Below are positions 63,018-64,000 of a DNA stretch of 64,000 nt, in pieces; position 1 is the first letter of the stretch, and each line of letters starts with the position of its first letter. A model generated the notes under the pieces. That model was given only the letters and a program-made list of their open reading frames with translations, made no database searches and was not told where the DNA came from. This DNA is from Actinomycetes bacterium. Its GTDB lineage: Bacteria; Actinomycetota; Acidimicrobiia; Acidimicrobiales; RAAP-2. The translations under genes and the position numbers were made by a program. The stretch is taken from NCBI GenBank assembly GCA_021831035.1, contig JAKBNL010000005.1, positions 1 to 64,000 on the forward strand, given 5' to 3'.

Positions 63018-63293
63018 GTGGACATCGTCGAACTGCTGGGTGGCCTCGAGGACCGGGGGTGGCAGGCCCGCGCGAACTGCATGGGCGTCGACCCCGACCT
63101 GTTCTTCCCCGAGCGGGGGGCCTCGACCCGTGAGGCCAAGGAGGTCTGCCGGGGTTGCGTGGTCAAAGAGGAGTGCCTGGAGTACGCGCTCGACAACGGC
63201 GAGAAGTTCGGCATCTGGGGCGGGATGAGCGAGCGCGAGCGTCGCCGGCTACGGCGCGCCCGGGCCCTCGAGCGCCGGGCCAAGGCCGGCTGA
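63018..63293 (+). CDS. WhiB-family iron-sulfur transcriptional regulator
   Basis: The 91-residue protein carries the four cluster cysteines Cys21, Cys44, Cys47 and Cys53 (spacing C-x22-C-x2-C-x5-C), the turn GIWGG (65-69) and a basic C-terminus (RERRRLRRARALERRAK) for DNA contact. It should bind a redox- or NO-sensitive [4Fe-4S] cluster and the sigma-A region 4. Which Wbl class is unclear. GTG at 63018 has a strong AGGGAGGG site. Its last 45 bases overlap the convergent formimidoyltransferase gene. Confidence 0.94.
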   Translation: MDIVELLGGLEDRGWQARANCMGVDPDLFFPERGASTREAKEVCRGCVVKEECLEYALDNGEKFGIWGGMSERERRRLRRARALERRAKAG

Positions 63294-64000
63294 TCTCACC
63301 CGCGTCTCGATCGTCGCGGCCTCGCTGAGCCCGAGGCGCGCCCGGCGCGCTGGGTCGGTGCGCTCGAGCAGTCCCCGGGGTGCGAGGCCCACGAGCTCGC
63401 AGTCCACGATGCGCGCCTCACCCAGGCGGGCGCTCACCGCGTCGTACACCTCGCTCGGGCCGACCGCGAGGGGGTCGAGGAGGTTGCAGCTGATCTGGGG
63501 ACCCGCCCGGAGCGCGAAGGCCAGCGCGCGCACGTGAGGCCCGCGCAGCGACCGGGCCACCGCGCGGGCCTCGTCGAGGGTCGTGTCGCGCAGGCGCAGG
63601 TTCCACGCGACGAGGATCCCGCGCGCGCCGAGCGCGCTCGCGCCCAGGCGGGGGTGGGGTCGGCCGGGCCCGAGGTCGGGCACGAGCGCGGTGAAGGCGT
63701 GGCGGCGTACCTCGGGCAGCGTGCGCACGGAGCCGTCGGCGAGCGGGCCGTAGAGGAAGACCGGCACGCCGAGCGCGGTGGCGAACCAGGTGGCGGCGGC
63801 GTCGCGGGCGCGCACCGCGGCCGCGAGGTCGTCCTCGAGCGAGACGAAGGGCACCACGTCGAGGGCGCCGAGGCGGGGGTGGACGCCGACGTGGCCGGTG
63901 AGGTCGAGTCGCGCCGCGGCGACGCGTGCCATTCGGCGCAGGTCGGCCTCGAGCGAGACGGGCGGGCCGATCAGCGTGAGGACCGCGCGGGCGTGGTCGT
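63249..64000 (-). CDS. Glutamate formimidoyltransferase, 5' end beyond the window
   Basis: The frame stays open to the right edge, so about 250 C-terminal residues are visible and the N-terminus is missing; the ATG at 63932 is internal. HARAVLTLIGPP, then LDLTGHVGVHPRLGALDVVPFV is the formiminotransferase N-domain signature (catalytic His), and GILVAWNLRL and ISCNLLDPLAVGPSEVY belong to the C-subdomain. It moves the formimidoyl group from formimidoylglutamate to tetrahydrofolate, an alternative to HutG. It overlaps whiB tail to tail by 45 bases. No cyclodeaminase domain is fused at the C-terminus. Confidence 0.85.
   Translation of the reverse strand, partial: DHARAVLTLIGPPVSLEADLRRMARVAAARLDLTGHVGVHPRLGALDVVPFVSLEDDLAAAVRARDAAATWFATALGVPVFLYGPLADGSVRTLPEVRRHAFTALVPDLGPGRPHPRLGASALGARGILVAWNLRLRDTTLDEARAVARSLRGPHVRALAFALRAGPQISCNLLDPLAVGPSEVYDAVSARLGEARIVDCELVGLAPRGLLERTDPARRARLGLSEAATIETRVRSAGLGPALEGPGAP

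Overview
The window comes from a very high-GC (roughly 70% or more) actinobacterium. Supporting markers are a WhiB protein, a mycothiol-type MshA glycosyltransferase, nickel superoxide dismutase with its SodX protease, a diheme QcrC with QcrA/QcrB and CtaE, a rex-hemACDBL cluster, and GTG as the dominant start codon. I cannot place it firmly below phylum; a deep lineage such as Acidimicrobiia is a guess. No rRNA, tRNA or CRISPR array was seen.

Layout. (1) About 1-3.5 kb: a less GC-rich, loosely packed accessory stretch. It holds IS21-like terminal repeats, a secreted Asp-box protein, a small XRE regulator with a co-translated membrane protein, and a divergent small gene across a strong palindrome. 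(2) 3.5-10.2 kb: an acyl-CoA dehydrogenase and a complete arginine deiminase operon arcDABC, then a small zinc-finger gene. (3) 10.2-14.3 kb: divergent sodN/sodX, mshA with a YbjN-domain gene, proC and rex. (4) 14.3-20.5 kb: hemA-hemC-hemD-hemB-hemL, making uroporphyrinogen III from glutamyl-tRNA, plus a co-translated membrane protein. (5) 20.5-37.8 kb: a geranylgeranyl-reductase-family flavoprotein divergent from a complete 14-gene nuoA-N operon, with an ATP-grasp gene attached to its end. (6) 37.8-46.1 kb: an MFS exporter, a 1000-residue phosphoesterase-like/membrane/DUF2156 fusion, an HAD phosphatase, and hemY-hemH-hemE on the minus strand. (7) 46.2-52.6 kb: a HelD-type helicase, ctaE and qcrCAB. 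(8) 52.6-58.7 kb: histidine degradation (hutG-like, hutH, hutU, hutI), in which hutI is fused in frame to an ABC-transporter ATPase, followed by the ABC-2 permease. (9) 59.5-64 kb: a MoxR/VWA pair, whiB, and a formimidoyltransferase gene cut by the right edge.

The genes join into a respiratory theme: complex I, a quinol reductase family enzyme, the bcc complex, an oxidase subunit, heme synthesis, and Rex as NADH sensor. Amino-acid catabolic operons (Arg, His) and oxidative-stress genes (Ni-SOD, mycothiol) accompany it. Genes are packed tightly, mostly with 4-base ATGA/GTGA overlaps.

The observations most worth a second look are the HutI-ABC ATPase fusion; a recurring TAnnnT, about 6 bases, then GTG/ATG arrangement that marks leaderless operon heads; a degenerate metallophosphoesterase domain fused to a lysyl-PG-synthase-type enzyme; the palindromic divergent XRE promoter; and three convergent gene pairs whose stop codons interlock on one CTAG.
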